Part shown: one piece after another, positions 1 to 9,680 of the stretch
Position numbering within the stretch: the stretch's first letter is position 1
How the letters are laid out: the number at the start of each line of letters is the position of its first letter
Assembly (NCBI GenBank): GCA_012103455.1
Contig: WLWT01000001.1
Span: 978,001-1,042,000, forward strand
DNA from: Gammaproteobacteria bacterium
GTDB lineage: Bacteria > Pseudomonadota > Gammaproteobacteria > HK1
DNA length: 64,000 nt
Reading direction: 5' to 3'
The notes under the pieces: model-generated
Told to the model about the DNA's origin: nothing
The model's input: only the letters and a program-made list of their open reading frames with translations
The model's database searches: none
Position numbers and translations under genes: made by a program

Positions 1-392
1 GCCGTCTGCTATTTTCGCGGGGCTGATTATCGGCTCATACTCGTGCCCTCGCACTAGAGGCTGCGTAACAGTCGGCAGCACATAGAATCCCATGAAAGCT
101 CGCTAGTGTACCAGAAATAATGAAGAAGATGTGCGCCGCGTGGACACAACTACCCAACACTCTTTGACGCCATGCGATACTTCAAGTGTGCGCGCGAATG
201 CCACAATGGCATAATAGGCGCGCGCATTCCCGGGGTGCATCGGCTGTTCTATTGGTTTTTTAACCATTCCATGGGCACTCGGCACGTACTTGGTGCCGGT
301 TGATTAGTAGGCGGCCTGCCCCCGGCGCTGCACTATCCGAATTGATATGCCTCGTACCACTAGACAGACGGGTATAGGCTAAATGTTATCTA
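1..392. other. No gene recognised at the left edge
   Basis: Short open frames run in from the left edge and stop near 57 or 100, so the 3' end of a gene could lie here, but none of the short peptides is recognisable. I see no convincing coding sequence, RNA or terminator before the gene that begins near 408. Confidence 0.4.
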
Positions 393-407
393 TTGCGAGT
401 CGAGTAT

Positions 408-809
408 ATGTCGATGGAACCAAGTACTTTTGCTGATTTTGTTGAGAATGAAAAAGAGCGTTTAGCTACGGAGCGCGAGCGCATCCTCGCTGAGCAAATC
501 GGGCTCCAAGAGCAGATTAATGAGATAGACCGCGAACTTGCTGCTATCACAGCCTATGAGGCTACCAAAGCTGGTAAGACCGCAAGTCCCGCTGCTGGCA
601 GAGGGCGCCGGGGTAGTGGTGTACGCACGCGGCTCCTGTCGCTCATCGGTGAGCGTACCGGCGGTATCAGCCGTGCTGAGATCCTCGAATCGCTTGGGAT
701 GAAGGGTAACAAAGCCAAAGAGCAGTCGGTGAGTAATGCGCTTGCGGCGTTGAAGCGCGGCGACCAGATCACCAATAGCGACGGCAAGTACTACCCGGCG
801 GAGGCATAA
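408..809 (+). CDS. Small protein, coiled coil plus winged-helix-like C-terminus
   Basis: About 133 residues. The first 50 residues are charged and heptad-like (many Glu, Arg, Leu, Gln), predicting a coiled coil. A Gly/Arg-rich linker follows, and the last 65 residues look like a winged helix: a helix starting at RTRLLSLIGER, the turn GGISRAEILESLG, and a basic wing near the end. This suggests a small DNA-binding or nucleoid-associated protein, but I do not recognise a named family. The open frame begins with TTG at 393; ATG at 408 or 414 is the more likely start. It stands alone, and the next feature is a convergent pseudogene. Confidence 0.6.
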   Translation: MSMEPSTFADFVENEKERLATERERILAEQIGLQEQINEIDRELAAITAYEATKAGKTASPAAGRGRRGSGVRTRLLSLIGERTGGISRAEILESLGMKGNKAKEQSVSNALAALKRGDQITNSDGKYYPAEA

Positions 810-831
810 AACCACACCGCCTTTATTACCA

Positions 832-1623
832 TCATTGAGCCGGCTCGATAGTGGCCGCCATGTAAAGCCCCGCCATGTAAAGCCGGTACGCCTTTATGTG
901 AGCCTTGCGCGCGAGTTCACTCGCCGCATGCTTTAAGCGTTCTTCCAGATGGTAATAACCGTAGCGGTCGCGGCCACGCGCTAACAAAGCGCTCGATACC
1001 GGCTGTGTAAGCGGTTTGACATGCGCCGGTATGTAGCTGATACCCACTCCAATGCGCCGGCCGGTACCGCAATTGGGCGCGGAACAATGCGGCGTGTGCG
1101 TGTGGTGTAGTGACATACATCCAGCCGGCACGGGCACACCGTCGCCGCCGCCATGCGCATGCATCCAGACGCCCGTGTTGCATCCGGCAAGGCCACCCAA
1201 GCCGTTAAGTATTCAGGCCGTCACGTGTTCAGCTGGAGTAAGCTGAAAATAATCGTCGTCCTGACGCCATAGGATAATGGCGTCAGAACCTGGTTCCTTG
1301 ATAGGCATGGTCAGGTGATAACACAGGATGTCGGGACCAATGAGATCTTCTACCGCATCCAGCACATCCGGGTGATGGACGATGGCGGGTGATGGACGAT
1401 GGCATCGGCCCAGTCGAGCAATAAATGGCAAACAATAAATGGCGAACAACAGATGGGTCTTGGAACGCTAGGGAAAATCCAATGGCTTTCCACTGCGGCG
1501 CTCGAAGTCTTCGAGCGCTATTGTGTAGTGCTTGACCTCGGCAGCGCTCAACACCGGAACCGGGCTCAAAAAGCCGTCTTCGCGAAAGCGCTCTACTGCC
1601 CGCTCAGTTGACTTCTTTAGCAC
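832..1623 (-). pseudogene. Phytanoyl-CoA dioxygenase (PhyH) family, degraded
   Basis: Reading the minus strand from about 1623 gives a PhyH-family N-terminus (ERFREDGFLSPVPVLSAAEV), then an in-frame TAG near 1473 where the family usually has Gln. The middle segment (HHPDVLDAVEDLIGPDIL, IKEPGSDAI, LTPAEHVTA) ends at TGA 1210-1212, where family members have Trp. The C-terminal part follows in the same frame (AGCMSLHHTHTPH, RRIG, RGRDRYGYY) to about 832. The expected HxD region is altered (WRQDDD) and part of the core is missing. A 17-bp tandem duplication (1370-1403) and others of 14-15 bp explain some of the damage. A possible GTG start at 1623 overlaps the CoA-transferase stop, so the pair was once coupled. 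Family assignment rests on remembered motifs. Confidence 0.8.
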
Positions 1624-2821
1624 CGACCACTCCTTGCTCAATCAAGCTTTCGATCGCCGGTTCATCGTAGCCGAGTTGCTCCAAGATCGCCCGGCTGTGC
1701 TCACCAACCGAAGGCGGACCTGAGCAAAGCGCTGGACCGCCATGGGCGTAGGTGTAGGCAGCCACAGGAAGCCGCGCCGGCAGTCCAGGAATTCGCGCTG
1801 AAGGATTGGGTTGGAGTGCATTGCGCCCGCGCAGTTGCTCATCGTGTAACGCCTCGCCCAATGTGCGCACGCGGGCAGCCGGCACGCCAGCCCGATTCAA
1901 TAACGCTTCCCAATGGTCCGCCGTGTTACGGGCAAAACACGCCTGCAGGAATGCACGATCGCCGCCGCGCCGCGCCGCCATCAAGTGGCGAGGCTCAGCA
2001 GCCACCGCGGCGGCTCTTTCATCATCGCCTAAGGCCCGATACAAATCAGCCATCTGGGCATTGGTATATGCGCCAACCATGAGCACCCCGTCGCGCGTGT
2101 CATAGGCGGCGTAGCCAGGGTAAGACGGATCCGCGTTGCCTTGCCCGCTAGGCGAATGTCCGCTCACCAACGTATCCGTCACCAACGCGCTCATGGACAA
2201 TAACGCCGCGTCTAGCATGGAAACATCAATGCGCTGACCTTTACCGGTCTTGTGCCGCTGCAACAGAGCAGCCGAGATGGCGAGCGCCGCTTGGGCGCCA
2301 GTACCGTAATCGATCACCGGTGGCCCGATGCGTACAGGCGCGGCGCCCAATTCGCCATTGGCAGCCATGGCTCCCGAGTAGGCCTGAACGACCGCGTCAT
2401 AGGCCGGATCGCGGCCCTTCGGTCCCGTGCAACCAAAACCCGTGATGGAACAATAGATAAGGCGCGGGTTTATCTGTGCCAATACGCCGTAACCAAGATC
2501 CAGCTTATCGAGCGTGCCCCCTCTATAATTTTCGACCAATACATCCGCGCCCGCTACCAAGCGCTTCAATATCTCCACCCCAGCGGTAGTTTTTAGATCC
2601 AAGGCAAGCGCACGTTTGCCGGCATTTTGAGCGGCGAAGGACGTGCCTAGGCCCGCTTCGTTCGACACCGCTGAAACGCCCTCTATGCGCGTCATATCAG
2701 GGGCGCGAGGCGGCTCCACCTTGATGACATCCGCGCCCAGCACGGCCAATTGATAAGTCGAAAATGGCCCAGCGTAGACGTGGGTCATATCGATAACGCG
2801 AATGCCTTCAAATGGTTGCAT
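1604..2821 (-). CDS. CaiB/BaiF family (class III) CoA-transferase
   Basis: 405 residues, the usual family length. The N-terminus (FEGIRVIDMTHVYAGPFSTYQLAVLGADVIKVEPP) is the family hallmark, followed by KRALALDLKT, VENYRGGTLDKLDLGY and YCSITGFG. The conserved catalytic Asp lies in the PAYDAVVQAYSG segment. Class III enzymes move CoA between acyl-CoA and a carboxylic acid in the cytoplasm; the substrate here is unknown. The stop overlaps the possible GTG start of the dead PhyH gene, suggesting a former two-gene unit for acyl-CoA metabolism. It is divergent from the MFS gene, with about 215 bp between them. Confidence 0.93.
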   Translation of the reverse strand: MQPFEGIRVIDMTHVYAGPFSTYQLAVLGADVIKVEPPRAPDMTRIEGVSAVSNEAGLGTSFAAQNAGKRALALDLKTTAGVEILKRLVAGADVLVENYRGGTLDKLDLGYGVLAQINPRLIYCSITGFGCTGPKGRDPAYDAVVQAYSGAMAANGELGAAPVRIGPPVIDYGTGAQAALAISAALLQRHKTGKGQRIDVSMLDAALLSMSALVTDTLVSGHSPSGQGNADPSYPGYAAYDTRDGVLMVGAYTNAQMADLYRALGDDERAAAVAAEPRHLMAARRGGDRAFLQACFARNTADHWEALLNRAGVPAARVRTLGEALHDEQLRGRNALQPNPSARIPGLPARLPVAAYTYAHGGPALCSGPPSVGEHSRAILEQLGYDEPAIESLIEQGVVGAKEVN

Positions 2822-3037
2822 GGGTCGCTAGGCCGACGTATTGGCGCAATTGACAGACGGACAGAACCTATCCGTATGAATCCATCCGTATGACCGGCAC
2901 ACACAGGCTCGCCGCAGGTCCGGCAAACCGGCGAGTAGGCGCGTACGATAGCACGCTATCTTGTGCGCGCAATATCCTATAGCCAACCCGCAAAGCAAAT
3001 ATAGCCTGGAGCCCCAGCCTTTTCTCGCCACCCACTC

Positions 3038-4276
3038 GTGTCAACCCAATCACAATCATCCGGCCTCATACCAGCCCTGGCCCACTGGCCGGCCCGGCTA
3101 GGCATCAGTTGGTTGACCGCCTACACCGTCCTCTTCTTGTTCAGCAACGGCGCGCGTACCATTTTGCTTGCCGTCCTCCCGCTAGAGGCGCTAGAGCGCC
3201 TAGGCAGCGCCCAAGCGGTCAGCGCGATGTACGTGGGCGTTAGCATCGGTGGCATCGCCGCCAGCCTCATGCTGCCCGCGGTGGTGGCACGGCTCAGTGT
3301 GCGCGGCACGTTTTACGCCGCCGCCACGGCGTCGTGCCTGGCCGCGCTGCTCCTCACATCCGGCAACCTCTGGCTGTTCATGGCCGGTATGGTGCTGTAC
3401 GTGGCGGGTGGAACGGGGTTCGAGGTGGCGCTCAGCCTCTACACCATGAAACTCATTCCCCGTAAAGCGCTCATGCAAGTAGAGCCGTGGCGGGTCTTGT
3501 TCTGCGCTACCTCGTATTGCTTGGGACCCTGGCTAGGGGTCTATCTAGGCGCGCACCTCGCATCATGGGCGCCCTACGCGCTCACCCTGATAGTCGCGGC
3601 GGTCGCGGTCACCTATTTTCACCTCCTGGGTCTAACGCACATCAGCATGGAGCGGGCGGGCACCGGCAGCAATCCGCTACGCCATGCCCGCCGCTTTGTA
3701 CGCCAACCGCGCCTTCGCCTGGCCTGGCTCATCGCCTTCTCCCGTTCCGCCTGGTGGGCGGGTTTCTTTATTTACGCCCCGATCATGGCCGTGTCCGCCG
3801 GGCTGGATAAAGTCACCGCCGGCGCCATCGTCTCCCTCGGTGTCGCCACCGTACTGACGGTGACCCTGTGGGGTAAGTTAGGCCGCCGCATCGGTTTGCG
3901 CCGTCTGCTGATAGGCGGTTTTTGCGTGACCGGCGTGGTGAGTGTGGCGATCGCGCTGATGTCCTTGGCGCTGATGTCCTTGGCGCCGCTGTCCTTGGCG
4001 CCGCTGGTGCTCGCCGGGGCGCTGGTGTTCGCCGCCGCCTGCGCCGCCAGTATCGATGGCGCCGGCAACGTACCGTTCTTGCGTGCGGTAAAACCCTCGG
4101 AGCGGGCCGAGATGGCGGGCGTATTCGGCACGTTCAGGGACATCGCGCAACTGGCGCCGCCGCTGATGGCCGCCGGCATCTTGCAGTTCTTCCCGCTACC
4201 CGCGGTGTTCGCGGCGACGGGTGTGGGGTTATGGGTCACCGCCGCTTTTTGCCGCTACCTGCCCCGAAGAATGTGA
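3038..4276 (+). CDS. MFS transporter
   Basis: 412 residues with about 12 hydrophobic segments and short basic loops (LGRRIGLRRLL between the halves), typical of the major facilitator superfamily. The start is GTG. The substrate cannot be told. A short in-frame tandem repeat at about 3955-4010 encodes repeated Ser-Leu-Ala-Leu/Pro-Met units inside a late membrane helix, one of many short duplications in this window. Divergent from the CoA-transferase gene and followed by a broken anti-sigma-like fragment. Confidence 0.85.
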   Translation: MSTQSQSSGLIPALAHWPARLGISWLTAYTVLFLFSNGARTILLAVLPLEALERLGSAQAVSAMYVGVSIGGIAASLMLPAVVARLSVRGTFYAAATASCLAALLLTSGNLWLFMAGMVLYVAGGTGFEVALSLYTMKLIPRKALMQVEPWRVLFCATSYCLGPWLGVYLGAHLASWAPYALTLIVAAVAVTYFHLLGLTHISMERAGTGSNPLRHARRFVRQPRLRLAWLIAFSRSAWWAGFFIYAPIMAVSAGLDKVTAGAIVSLGVATVLTVTLWGKLGRRIGLRRLLIGGFCVTGVVSVAIALMSLALMSLAPLSLAPLVLAGALVFAAACAASIDGAGNVPFLRAVKPSERAEMAGVFGTFRDIAQLAPPLMAAGILQFFPLPAVFAATGVGLWVTAAFCRYLPRRM

Positions 4277-4407
4277 GCGGCCCTGCAATCAATCGCCGCT
4301 CCCGTTCGTCTACTGGTTCAAGGGCATCTCAATGGAGCGCCCGGTTTTATCCCTTGAACATCCTGGAGACCAACACATCATGACTGCAAAGCTCGTTACC
4401 CAATCCA

Positions 4408-4830
4408 GTGTGGCCGCCGTCGCCATTCGAAATAAAGGTAGGCACCCTCACTCAGCTCAAGAGTTATTTTGACCGGCTGGATTTCACACCGGTGGATACC
4501 GGTTTGTTCAGTCCGTCCCTAGCGCTACTAGGGGGACGTTATTGCTCGATCCAAGGCCGAGCGGCGGCGCAATTGCGTTACGGCCCGGGTAAAGCTGGAG
4601 ACGAAAAAGTCACCGTGTTCCAAGTACCGCTCGATGATCGTTTCAAACACCATCTACCGGTCAGGCGTGTAGTCGATGGGGCGCAGGTGGAGGTGATGCC
4701 CGTGGGCGAATTGATGGTGGTACGGGTCGCGAGCGCCGGTCAATCACTCCCAGCAATAACTCAACCCCCCACACGCCACGCAACCACGGCATTCGATCAT
4801 TCAAGTCAAGCCATTCAGCGATCGCGGTGA
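4408..4830 (+). pseudogene. Anti-sigma-factor-like fragment
   Basis: The middle of this frame (SYFDRLDFTPVDTGL, LLGGRYCSIQGRAAAQLRY, MPVGELMVVRVAS) matches what I remember of proteobacterial anti-sigma/transmembrane regulators that have an LLGGRYCSIQG motif. The N-terminal cytoplasmic and membrane parts are absent. The ATG at 4380 lies in a different frame, so a frameshift or deletion is likely. The residues after about 110 look unrelated. The GTG at 4408 is only the frame's first possible start. Probably non-functional. Confidence 0.5.
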
Positions 4831-5022
4831 CAACTGGCCTGCCGGTGTAGTCATCCGGTGTAGTCATAGGGTGCTGGCCCACCGGTGAGGCCACGGGCGG
4901 TCAATGCGTCGATAGGTCCATTATGCCGCCGCCAATACTGTTGTGCCCGGGGGTTGAATTGTAGCCATGTGCCTTTATATTGGCGCTGGCTTCGGCGATT
5001 AGAACGGTTTGGATACGAAACG
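4831..5022. repeat. Short tandem duplication in the spacer before the FmdB gene
   Basis: A 13-bp unit, ccggtgtagtcat, occurs twice in a row at about 4841-4867, with a related ccggtg further on. No gene or clear promoter is visible in the rest of the spacer. Confidence 0.5.
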
Positions 5023-5397
5023 ATGCCTATTTACGAGTATCGCTGCGACGAGTGCACACACCAGTTCGACACGATTCAGAAAATGAGTGCGGCTCCATTG
5101 GTGCAATGCCCGTCATGCGGCCAAGAGTCGCTACGCAAACTGCTATCGGCTCCGAGCTTTCAGCTAAAAGGGACGGGCTGGTACGAGACCGACTTCAAGA
5201 ACAAGAAGAGCGCTGAGCAATCGGACGACGCTAAGGCTAGCAGCGATAGTTCGTCTAGCAGCGCATCCGATGACAAGTCTTCGTCTTCCAGTAGCGACTC
5301 ATCGGACTCACCGGCGAGCAAGCCGTCCGATTCGTCTTCCTCTAGCTCTAGCTCTAGCTCTAGCTCGACAGCGTCGTCATCCGCGGCGGCGGACTGA
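5023..5397 (+). CDS. FmdB-family zinc ribbon protein with Ser-rich tail
   Basis: 124 residues from ATG 5023. The first 40 residues are the FmdB/CxxC_CxxC_SSSS ribbon: MPIYEYRCDECTHQFDTIQKM then CPSCGQESLRKLLSAPSFQLKGTGWYETDFK, with two Cys pairs for one zinc. The remainder is a low-complexity Ser/Asp/Ala tail, partly made of a (tctagc)n hexamer at 5341-5366. The family has no firm function. It commonly sits just upstream of aspS in Gammaproteobacteria, as here; the membrane-protein gene often found between the two is missing. The hexamer keeps frame, so copy changes would alter tail length only. Confidence 0.9.
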   Translation: MPIYEYRCDECTHQFDTIQKMSAAPLVQCPSCGQESLRKLLSAPSFQLKGTGWYETDFKNKKSAEQSDDAKASSDSSSSSASDDKSSSSSSDSSDSPASKPSDSSSSSSSSSSSSTASSSAAAD

Positions 5398-5495
5398 CGC
5401 TTTCTCGCCGGCCACCGGACCAGTTACATATATCACGGGCGGCATTGCGCCCCAAGCATAGGGGCCTCGCCTATGGGTCCCATTAGGCAACTTTC

Positions 5496-7280
5496 ATGCG
5501 CACGCACTACTGCGGGCAGATCAGCGAAGACTTGCTCGGCGAAACGGTTTCCATCTGTGGTTGGGTGCACCGGCGCCGCGACCACGGCGGCGTTATCTTT
5601 ATCGATCTGCGCGATCGCTACGGCCTCGTTCAAGTGGTGGTGGATCCGGATACGCAAAGCGCTTTTGCCCTGGCCGAGCGGGTGCGCTCCGAATATGTTT
5701 TGAATATGAGCGGGCGGGTGCGCGAACGCCCGGAAGGCACCATTAACCCGGATATGGCCACCGGCCGCATCGAGGTGCTGTGCCAGGAACTAACCGTGTT
5801 GAACGAGGCGGCAACGCCGCCTTTTCAACTGGACGAGGCGGAGGTCAACGAAGAAACCCGCCTGCATCACCGGTACGTGGACCTGCGCCGCGATGCCATG
5901 CAGCACAACATCATGCTGCGTGCACGCCTCACCCAAGCGATACGCCGCTATCTGGATGGCGCGGGTTTTCTAGACATAGAAACCCCCATGCTGACCAAGG
6001 CGACGCCCGAGGGCGCGCGCGATTACCTGGTGCCCAGCCGTACCCACGCCGGCAGCTTTTTCGCGCTGCCGCAATCACCGCAGATCTTCAAGCAACTGCT
6101 GATGATGTCCGGCTTCGACCGGTACTATCAGATCGTGCGCTGCTTTAGGGACGAAGATCTGCGCGCCGATCGTCAACCGGAATTCACCCAGCTCGATGTA
6201 GAGACCTCGTTTATGGACGAAGCGGGGATCACCGGGCTGATGGAGGCCATGGCGCGCCAGGTGTTCAAAGAGGTGCTCGGCGTCGAATTGCCTGATCCAT
6301 TCCCGCGTATGACTTACGCGCAAGCGATGGACCGCTATGGCATCGACCGGCCCGACTTGCGCATTCCCCTAGAACTGGTGGAGGTGGCCGATCGGGTCGC
6401 TGATTGCGACTTCAAAGTGTTTGCCGATCCAGCCAAGGACCCGGGCGGGCGGGTGGCTGCCTTACGGGTACCGGGCGGCGGCGCGCTGCCACGTTCGCAG
6501 ATCGATGGCTACACCGAATTCGTGGGCCGCTATGGCGCCAAGGGGCTGGCATATATCAAAGTCAATGAGGCGGGCACTGGCCGCAACGGCCTGCAAAGTC
6601 CCATCGTCAAGCACCTGAGCGACGAGGCGCTGGCCGGCATTTTGCAGCGTACCGGAGCGGCGGATGGCGATCTTATTTTCTTCGGCGCCGCGCCGGCCCG
6701 CGTGGTCAACGATTCGTTAGGCGCTCTGCGGGTGCAGCTAGGTCAGGATCTGGCCATGGTCGAAGCGGGTTGGCGCCCGCTTTGGGTGGTGGATTTTCCC
6801 ATGTTCGAATGGGATGGGCGGGAGCAACGCTGGCAGTCACTGCATCATCCGTTCACCGCGCCTTGCGTCGATGATCCGGCGCAACTGGAGGCGGCACCGG
6901 GCGCGGCGCTGTCGCGGGCTTACGACATGGTGATGAACGGTACGGAGCTGGGCGGCGGCTCGGTGCGCATACACCGTCAAGATATGCAACGGGCGGTGTT
7001 CAACGTGCTCGGTATCGGCCCGCAAGAGGCCAGCGAGAAGTTCGATTTTCTGCTGCGCGCGCTGCGCTACGGCGCGCCGCCGCACGGCGGCATCGCCTTC
7101 GGCCTCGATCGTTGGGCCATGCTGATGGCGGGTGCCGGCTCCATTCGGGAAGTGATCGCGTTTCCGAAAACGCAAACAGCGCATTGCCCGTTAACCGGTG
7201 CGCCGTCGCCCACCGATGTACGCCAACTGCGCGAATTGCATATTCGCCTGCGCGAGCAGCCGCAAGCCTCTGAAAGTTAG
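5496..7280 (+). CDS. aspS: Aspartyl-tRNA synthetase
   Basis: 594 residues, the normal bacterial length. It has an OB-fold anticodon domain at the N-terminus ([37 protein letters not shown]). Class II motifs follow: motif 2 [18 protein letters not shown] and motif 3 [16 protein letters not shown]. The bacterial GAD insertion lies between about 290 and 420. It charges tRNA-Asp in the cytoplasm. The ending ([16 protein letters not shown]) is also typical of the family. The stop lies 14 bp from the convergent NTF2-like gene. Confidence 0.98.
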   Translation: MRTHYCGQISEDLLGETVSICGWVHRRRDHGGVIFIDLRDRYGLVQVVVDPDTQSAFALAERVRSEYVLNMSGRVRERPEGTINPDMATGRIEVLCQELTVLNEAATPPFQLDEAEVNEETRLHHRYVDLRRDAMQHNIMLRARLTQAIRRYLDGAGFLDIETPMLTKATPEGARDYLVPSRTHAGSFFALPQSPQIFKQLLMMSGFDRYYQIVRCFRDEDLRADRQPEFTQLDVETSFMDEAGITGLMEAMARQVFKEVLGVELPDPFPRMTYAQAMDRYGIDRPDLRIPLELVEVADRVADCDFKVFADPAKDPGGRVAALRVPGGGALPRSQIDGYTEFVGRYGAKGLAYIKVNEAGTGRNGLQSPIVKHLSDEALAGILQRTGAADGDLIFFGAAPARVVNDSLGALRVQLGQDLAMVEAGWRPLWVVDFPMFEWDGREQRWQSLHHPFTAPCVDDPAQLEAAPGAALSRAYDMVMNGTELGGGSVRIHRQDMQRAVFNVLGIGPQEASEKFDFLLRALRYGAPPHGGIAFGLDRWAMLMAGAGSIREVIAFPKTQTAHCPLTGAPSPTDVRQLRELHIRLREQPQASES

Positions 7281-7294
7281 CGTCCGGCTACAAC

Positions 7295-7744
7295 TCAGTG
7301 CACGGCTTGGGGCGGCGGCGGCCTCGTTGGTGCCACCGGCCGCCGCCCGGGCGAACCGTGATGCATCACCATGCGCCAGCCGGCTGCCGTCTTACGGTAA
7401 GTATTGGTGGCGATGACCAGTGATGCGCGGGCAAAACCTTTGCCGAAGCGGATCTGCTCATAAAGATGATGGACGCTGAGGCCATCGTGTTCATAGCGGT
7501 GAATGATATGCGGCGTGAAGCGCATGGCTTCATCGTTGGCGAAGACTAAACGCCAGCTCTTCGTAATCGCCGCCACGCCCTTCAGCGTAGGCCCCATGGG
7601 ATGCACGCAGACGATATTATCGTCGGCCACATCCCAAACCGCCATCATGGCCCTGACGTCGCGCTGCTCAAAAGCGGCGTAAAACGCCGTCTCGGCCGCC
7701 AGAGGATCGGTCAAATTCATTGCCATGGTGAATATGAGGCCCAT
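7295..7744 (-). CDS. SnoaL/NTF2-like nuclear-transport-fold protein
   Basis: 149 residues from ATG 7744; ATG 7726 or 7720 would give a more usual N-terminus (MNLTDPLAAETAFYAAFEQRD). The pattern AFYAAFEQRDVRAMMAVWDVADDNIVCVHPMGPTLKGVAAITKSW and the final GWRMVMHHGSP match small SnoaL-like/ketosteroid-isomerase-fold proteins. The exact reaction is unknown. The Pro-rich tail (RPVAPTRPPPPQAVH) is probably disordered. Convergent with aspS. Confidence 0.85.
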   Translation of the reverse strand: MGLIFTMAMNLTDPLAAETAFYAAFEQRDVRAMMAVWDVADDNIVCVHPMGPTLKGVAAITKSWRLVFANDEAMRFTPHIIHRYEHDGLSVHHLYEQIRFGKGFARASLVIATNTYRKTAAGWRMVMHHGSPGRRPVAPTRPPPPQAVH

Positions 7745-7853
7745 GGTGATATGCCGAGTTGGGATTGAATCATGGCATGGTCCGACCCGCCTACTGATCT
7801 TGTCAAGAAGGTCTAGAATCCACCCTCCTTGACGATCCTACGGCGGCACGGGT

Positions 7854-9035
7854 ATGACAACCGATCAGATCCTTTGGACACTCCGCGATGATGTGGTGTT
7901 TTTGAACCACGGCTCGTTCGGTGCTTGCCCTGTACCGGTGCAAGCAGAACAGGCGCGGTTGCGCGCGCTCATGGAAAGCGAGCCGGTGGACTTTTTTACC
8001 CGCGGCCACTTCGAGCGGTTGGACCACGCGCGGCGGAATCTGGCGGATTTCCTGGCCGCAGCCGCCGCCGGGCTGGTATTCGTGCCGAATGCAACAGCGG
8101 GCGTCAACGCGGTTTTGCGCTCGCTTGATTGCTCCCACGGCGATGAGCTGCTAGTCACCGATCACGCCTACAACGCCTGCCGCAACGCATTGGAATTCGT
8201 ATCCCTCGCCACCGGCGCCATCATCAAATTGGCGCCGGTGCCATTCCCGGTACGGCATCCGGAGGCTATCGTTGACAGTGTATTGAACGCAGTGACCGCG
8301 CGGACCCGGCTAGCCCTGCTGGATCATGTCACCAGCGTGACGGCCATGGTGATGCCGTTAGAGACGCTAGTACCGGCGCTTCAGAGCCAGGGTATACAGG
8401 TCTTGATCGATGGCGCTCACGCCCCCGGCATGCTGGCCCTCGATCTGGATGAACTGGCCGCCGATTTCTATACAGGCAATTGCCACAAATGGCTTTGCGC
8501 GCCCAAGGGGGCGGCGTTCCTGAGCGTCAACGCGCTGCACCGCGAAGCGGTGTGGCCGCTCGCCATCAGCCACGGCTGGAACACCCGGCGGCCAGGGAGA
8601 AGTTTGTTGCAAGATACTTTCGATTGGACCGGCACTTCCGATCCGAGTCCGTTTTTATGTATTGCCACCGCTCTTGAAACCATGGGCAGTATTTATCCGG
8701 GCGGTTGGGACGAGTTGCGGCAGCGCAATCATGAGTTGGTTATTCGAGGGCGCAATGCGATCTTGGCCCGCCTTGGTGGCGAGCCGGATTGTCCCGACTC
8801 GATGCTGGGCTCCATGGCAACCGTGCAGCTACCGGTGACAGGCGCCGCGCCGGACGAATTGGCCAAATCCATCCATACCAAGCTGCGCGACATGGGCTTC
8901 GAGGTTCCAGTGCAAACGGGTCCTGACGGTAAGCTTTATCTGCGTATCTCAGCGCAGGCGTACAACACCTACGGGCAATACGAAGATTTGGCGGCGGCAT
9001 TGCCCGCTGTACTCGGTGGGGCTAATGCCGGGTAA
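7854..9035 (+). CDS. Class V aminotransferase (isopenicillin-N-epimerase-like)
   Basis: 393 residues. Features of PLP fold type I class V enzymes: VVFLNHGSFGACP near the start, LFVPNATAGVNAVLRSL-type segment, LIDGAHAPGMLALDLDEL with the cofactor-binding Asp, and the Schiff-base Lys in YTGNCHKWLCAPKGAAFL. This subgroup includes isopenicillin N epimerase-like and desulfurase-like proteins; the substrate is unknown. It is followed within 10 bp by the AhpD-like gene, so the two probably form one transcript. Confidence 0.93.
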   Translation: MTTDQILWTLRDDVVFLNHGSFGACPVPVQAEQARLRALMESEPVDFFTRGHFERLDHARRNLADFLAAAAAGLVFVPNATAGVNAVLRSLDCSHGDELLVTDHAYNACRNALEFVSLATGAIIKLAPVPFPVRHPEAIVDSVLNAVTARTRLALLDHVTSVTAMVMPLETLVPALQSQGIQVLIDGAHAPGMLALDLDELAADFYTGNCHKWLCAPKGAAFLSVNALHREAVWPLAISHGWNTRRPGRSLLQDTFDWTGTSDPSPFLCIATALETMGSIYPGGWDELRQRNHELVIRGRNAILARLGGEPDCPDSMLGSMATVQLPVTGAAPDELAKSIHTKLRDMGFEVPVQTGPDGKLYLRISAQAYNTYGQYEDLAAALPAVLGGANAG

Positions 9036-9041
9036 ACTGAC

Positions 9042-9662
9042 GTGAGACTACAGCGAATGTGCAATGAGATCACCATGCCCGAGCGCAACGCCTGGATCGA
9101 CATCATTGAGCCACCGCAGGCCACGGGCCGGCTTAAAGAGTTATACGACGTGGTCAAAACGCCCCACGGGACCGTAGACAACGTGATGAAAGTTCACAGC
9201 CTGCGCCCGGAGACCATGCACGGTCACGTGGTGTTATACCGCAGCATTTTGCACCACCCCGACATCACCTTGCCGCTTTGGTACCTGGAGTGCGTGGCGG
9301 CTTATGTCAGCCTGATCAACAACTGCGCATACAGTCTTACGCACCACTTCGCCAATGCCCGTAGGCTGCTGGGCGATGAAACCCGGGCCGATGCCATCCA
9401 CGCCGCGCTGCAAGCACGGGCGCCGGAGCGTGCATTCGAGGGCAAAGAGCTGGGGCTGATGCGCTACGCCGCGAAGCTGACGGCGGCGCCGGGCGAGATG
9501 GTGGAAGATGATCTGGCCGAGGCCCGGGCCGGCGGTGCGACGGACGCGGAGATCCTGGAAGTCAATCAGGTGTGCGCGTATTTCGGTTACTCGAACCGGC
9601 TGCTCAACGGCTTAGGTGTCAGTTTGGCTGGCGACACTATCGGCTATTACGAAAAAGGATAA
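9042..9662 (+). CDS. AhpD-like / carboxymuconolactone decarboxylase-fold protein
   Basis: 206 residues in the longest frame (GTG 9042); ATG 9057 and 9075 are alternatives, the last giving MPERNAWIDIIEPPQATGRLKELYD. The helical repeat around LPLWYLECVAAYVSLINNCAYSLTHHFANARRLLG corresponds to the AhpD fold, and the N-terminus resembles the uncharacterised peroxidase-related family. The usual CxxC of peroxidatic members is absent: only one Cys precedes the His pair, so redox activity is uncertain. Probably co-transcribed with the upstream aminotransferase. Confidence 0.85.
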   Translation: MRLQRMCNEITMPERNAWIDIIEPPQATGRLKELYDVVKTPHGTVDNVMKVHSLRPETMHGHVVLYRSILHHPDITLPLWYLECVAAYVSLINNCAYSLTHHFANARRLLGDETRADAIHAALQARAPERAFEGKELGLMRYAAKLTAAPGEMVEDDLAEARAGGATDAEILEVNQVCAYFGYSNRLLNGLGVSLAGDTIGYYEKG

Positions 9663-9680
9663 GATAAGTATCGATTACCG

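Noticed and set aside
103..285. A 60-residue minus-strand frame at the left edge
   Set aside because: No family similarity, ordinary composition for a chance frame, no RBS.
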